Positions 12,483 through 14,453 of a stretch of 14,453 bases of DNA are shown piece by piece. The stretch is from Pseudomonadota bacterium. Its GTDB lineage: Bacteria > Pseudomonadota > Alphaproteobacteria > Acetobacterales > Acetobacteraceae. Position 1 is the stretch's first letter, and each line of letters starts with the position of its first letter. Below the pieces are notes generated by a model. The model worked only from the letters and a program-made list of their open reading frames with translations. It had not been told where the DNA came from and searched no databases. Location of the stretch: positions 1 through 14,453 of the forward strand of contig JAJXXT010000098.1 of assembly GCA_021780935.1 (NCBI GenBank), in the 5' to 3' direction. Both the position numbers and the translations under genes were made by a program.

Positions 12483-12869
12483 ATGACTGAGATCGGGTTC
12501 ATCGACCGGCGCGGACCGGATTCCCCGCGCGCGTTCAGCGGCGCGACGGTCGCGAACGGGTTCGTCTTCGTCTCCGGCCGCTCGGCGCCGCACGATCCCG
12601 CACAGGGCATCCATCGCGGGGCGACGCCGCAGGAGGAGGTGCGCGGCGCGCTGGCGCTGGTTGAGGCCGTGCTGCGGGAGGCCGGCTCCGACCTGTCACG
12701 CGTGGTGCAGATGACGATGCTGATCCGCGACCCCGCGGATTACGACGCTTGCAACGAGGAATATGTGAAGCATTTTCCGGCCGGCCTGCCGGCTCGTCAC
12801 ACCGCGCGGTTTGGCGTGCCGACCGAGGCCAGGGTGGCGTTTGCCTGCATCGCGCTGGTGGCGGGATAG
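12483..12869 (+). CDS. RidA/YjgF-family protein
   Basis: RidA-fold trimers hydrolyse reactive enamines and imines such as 2-aminoacrylate. The 128-residue protein has the family core: NGFVFVSGRSA (25-35), TPQEEVRGALALVEAVLREAG (48-68), VVQMTMLIRD (74-83) and LPARHTARFGVP (102-113). R105 aligns with the catalytic Arg of RidA. The following strand reads RVAFACIALVAG, lacking the Glu that canonical RidA carries there (VEIEAIA), so this may be a different Rid subfamily with another substrate. The ATG at 12483 is chosen because homology begins there; GGGATGAGCGG lies just upstream, and a longer frame from 12441 adds unrelated residues. It is divergent from recX and convergent with the SnoaL-like gene. 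Confidence 0.9.
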   Translation: MTEIGFIDRRGPDSPRAFSGATVANGFVFVSGRSAPHDPAQGIHRGATPQEEVRGALALVEAVLREAGSDLSRVVQMTMLIRDPADYDACNEEYVKHFPAGLPARHTARFGVPTEARVAFACIALVAG

Positions 12870-12914
12870 GCGTTCCCCACCCGGAACAACCGCGGTCGGC
12901 CCGAGACAGCGCCT

Positions 12915-12945
12915 GCGGCACCGCCCGCGGCGCGGGCCGTGCCGC
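12915..12945. terminator. Long hairpin between convergent RidA-like and SnoaL-like genes
   Basis: GCGGCAC (12915-12921) pairs with GTGCCGC (12939-12945). After a C/C mismatch, GCCCG (12923-12927) pairs with CGGGC (12933-12937) around a CGGCG loop. This 12-pair structure sits in the 86-bp gap between convergent genes, where a bidirectional stop is expected. There is no T tract, so it may instead be a REP-like palindrome. Confidence 0.45.
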
Positions 12946-12955
12946 CTGCGTCCGA

Positions 12956-13288
12956 TCAGGGAGCGATTTCCAGCGAGGCGATGGCGTCGCCCCGCAGCAC
13001 GAAGGCGTAACGAAGATCGACGGAGCTGCCGGGGAAATCGCCGACGACGCGGCTGGAGACAACGAGCTTGCCACCCTGCTCCTCGGCGGCAACGGATTCG
13101 TAAGCATAGGTGAAGCTGGACGCGGAGGCCGCTTTCCAGGCGCGGATGGCGGCGCGGCCAGTGTGGGTGCGGCCTTCGTCCCGCACGACGGCGTCCTCGG
13201 TGAAACAACTCGCGAGTGTGTCGATATCGTGCCGGTCCGTGGCGAAGTAGCGGGCAACGGGCACAGGCAGAGCGGTTGGGTTTGTCAT
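12956..13288 (-). CDS. SnoaL/NTF2-like small protein
   Basis: The 110-residue protein shows the NTF2/SnoaL cone-fold pattern: VARYFATDRHDIDTLASCFT, VVRDEGRTHTGRAAIRAWK (35-53), a strand-rich middle, then SVDLRYAFVLRGDAIASLEI at the end. Such proteins can be isomerases, hydratases or simple binding proteins, and no catalytic set is diagnostic here. A perfect AGGAGGTG Shine-Dalgarno lies 5-6 nt before the ATG at 13288, suggesting high translation. It is transcribed divergently from the frameshifted LysR gene, the usual arrangement of a LysR regulator and its target, with about 102 bp between. Confidence 0.88.
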   Translation of the reverse strand: MTNPTALPVPVARYFATDRHDIDTLASCFTEDAVVRDEGRTHTGRAAIRAWKAASASSFTYAYESVAAEEQGGKLVVSSRVVGDFPGSSVDLRYAFVLRGDAIASLEIAP

Positions 13289-13390
13289 CGGGCACCTCCT
13301 GGCTTGGCGGTGAGGATTTATCCATTCCCATCCGATGGCAGGAGAACGCTAGAATAACATACATCCCATCCAGGGGCGACATTGACGGCC
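13289..13390. promoter_or_regulatory. Divergent promoter region, SnoaL-like gene and LysR gene
   Basis: This 102-bp gap separates divergent starts and is AT-richer than its flanks. It contains CCAT-CCG-ATGG (13328-13338) and a plus-strand TAGAAT (13350-13355) that could be a -10 for the LysR gene. No convincing -35 was found. A LysR-type operator is expected here from the gene arrangement, but no single T-N11-A site stands out. Confidence 0.35.
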
Positions 13391-14336
13391 ATGGACCGGA
13401 TCGGCGCAATGCGGGTGTTCTTGCGGGTGGTGGAGCGCGGCAGCTTCTCGGCCGTGGCGCGTGAGAGCGGGCTCGGGCAGCCGGCGGTAAGCAAGCAGGT
13501 GGCGGCGCTGGAGGCGCGTCTCGGCGCCCAGTTGCTGCGGCGGACATCCCGCCGCCTGAGCGTCACCGCGGCGGGGCAGGATTACTATAGAATCGGCGGT
13601 GCGGCTGATCGGCGACCTGGAGGCTGCGGAATCGCGCGTGGGCCGGGGGCAGAACGCACCCTTCGGGCTGATCCGCGTGACGCTGGCGCCGGTGTTCGGG
13701 GAGTTGCATGTCGTGCCGCGGCTGGCGGAGTTTTTCGCGCGCTACCCCGATATCACCGTGGAGATCGTGGTGAACGACCGCACGGTGGATATGGTGGCGG
13801 AGGGGATCGAACTCGCTATCCATAACGGGGCGTTGCGGGACTCCACGCTGATCGCACGGCGGATCGCGACGACGCCGGTGATCACGGTCGCAAGCCCCGC
13901 CTATCTCGCCGCGCACGGCGTGCCGACGGCGCCCGGCGGGCTGGATCGGCATCGGTGTATTCTGTTCGCGCTGCAGGGAGAGCCGCGGCCATGGGGTTTC
14001 ACCGGGCCACGCGGGCCGATCGTCTACCGGCCGAATGGGGTGCTGCGGACCAACGATGCGGCGCAGATCCGCGCGGCGGTGCTGGCCGGGCTTGGCTTGG
14101 CGCATGCGCCGGGCTGGCTGTTCGCACGCGAGATCGAGGCGGGGGGCGTACGGCGGATCATGCGCGACCACGAACCGGCGCCGCTGCCGATCAGCGCCGT
14201 ACACCCGACCGGACGACTTCTGGCGACGAAGGTGCGGGTGTTCATGGAGTTTCTGGCCGCCGTGTTCGCCACGAGCCGGGCCTGGCATTGGCGGGCGAGG
14301 ACACAAGCCCGCCGTGGAACCGGCCCTAGAGCGTGA
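13391..14336 (+). pseudogene. LysR-family regulator split by a one-base frameshift
   Basis: From ATG 13391 the frame encodes a typical LysR winged HTH (MDRIGAMRVFLRVVERGSFS, then LGQPAVSKQVAALEARLGAQ and RRTSRRLSVTAAGQDYY), after which homology ends at 13588. The +1 frame continues seamlessly with ESAVRLIGDLEAAES, a LysR effector domain (VTLAPVFGELHVVPRLAEFF, SPAYLAAHGVPTAP, LAGLGLAHAPGWLF) and a stop at 14334-14336. Removing one base near 13589 (the A after TAT) restores a protein of 314 residues, close to family length. Without it the first frame runs on to 13825 as non-homologous sequence. Causes could be a real mutation, recoding, or a sequencing error; no recognised slippery heptamer is present. 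The last 15-20 residues look foreign and may be encoded by the end of the adjoining insertion element. Confidence 0.85.
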
Positions 14337-14453
14337 TCGCGATGGACGGAATCGGATTTGGGATTCCGGCGCGGGGTGACTTCTGATTCAAGCTGCTGGC
14401 TGGGCGGAGGCCAGCGACCCATGACGCGAGCGTTGTCGACGGATCTGCGTAAC
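14327..14453 (+). mobile_element. Left end of a probable IS630-family insertion sequence
   Basis: The sequence after CCC at 14326 begins TAGAGCGTGATCGCGATGG, and contains a 7-bp inverted repeat CGGAATC (14347-14353) with GATTCCG (14362-14368). About 94 bp in, it leads to a reading frame that starts like an IS630-type transposase. IS630 elements target TA dinucleotides, and a TA is present at the proposed edge. The right end is outside the window, so terminal repeats and the duplicated TA cannot be checked. The boundary is my estimate. Confidence 0.42.
14421..14453 (+). CDS. IS630-family transposase, first 11 codons only
   Basis: The ATG at 14421 opens MTRALSTDLRN and runs off the window. MTRALSxDLR is the usual start of alphaproteobacterial IS630 transposases, where a helix-turn-helix follows. 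GGAGG lies about 12 nt upstream (14406-14410). Eleven residues are too few for proof, and the call leans on the motif plus its position after LysR decay. Confidence 0.5.
   Translation, partial: MTRALSTDLRN

Noticed and set aside
1..14453. CRISPR array, toxin-antitoxin, phage or anti-phage defence genes
   Set aside because: No array of regular repeats with spacers and no recognisable defence or phage proteins. The only short tandem repeats are the 16-bp and 15-bp arrays reported above.

Overview
This is a GC-rich bacterial chromosome segment. The truncated gene at the left edge encodes a GcrA-type cell-cycle regulator, a family confined to Alphaproteobacteria. The TatA sequences, the TTG and GTG starts and the chains of 4-nt stop/start overlaps also fit that class. 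Acetobacteraceae/Rhodospirillales is my best guess below class level, but this is inference from protein flavour, not a proven placement.

Layout. (1) 1-244, minus: 5' part of gcrA, with a 217-bp upstream gap holding an intrinsic terminator, a second hairpin and a DnaA-box-like site. (2) 462-3323, minus: a tightly coupled operon mtnB-mtnD-mtnC-acetamidase/formamidase, the lower half of the methionine salvage pathway plus an amidohydrolase. All three junctions overlap by 4 nt. (3) 3375-4060, minus: two tandem tatA paralogues whose leaders are also duplicated, followed towards mtnB by four 16-bp tandem repeats. (4) 4173-4763, minus: a CHAP-domain cysteine amidase/endopeptidase, probably a lipoprotein. 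(5) 4764-5289: a 526-bp gap without a credible gene, but with consecutive hairpins ending in a strong plus-strand intrinsic terminator, so a candidate small RNA or structured leader.

(6) 5290-9585, plus: a catabolic cluster of a LysR regulator, a fumarylacetoacetate-hydrolase-family enzyme, a short-chain dehydrogenase and an MHS-type MFS importer. The gap after the LysR gene carries interlocked inverted repeats that look like a LysR operator. An SDR that oxidises a 2-keto-3-deoxy acid and a FAH-family hydrolase that cleaves the resulting diketo acid is a known pairing, but the substrate here is not proven. (7) 9603-12365, minus: recX-azlC-azlD-YbfB/YjiJ-like MFS, again all joined by 4-nt overlaps. 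This unit joins a RecA modulator to a branched-chain amino-acid exporter pair and a second exporter-like permease.

(8) 12483-12869, plus: a RidA-family protein, convergent with a SnoaL/NTF2-like protein (12956-13288, minus). The latter is divergent from a second LysR gene (13391-14336, plus) that is split by a one-base frameshift. (9) From about 14327 to the right edge: the left end of what looks like an IS630-family insertion sequence, with the first 11 codons of its transposase. Most of the window is ordinary housekeeping and metabolism. The accessory signals are the tatA duplication and its repeats, the orphan terminator/RNA region, the catabolic cluster and the decaying LysR/IS boundary.
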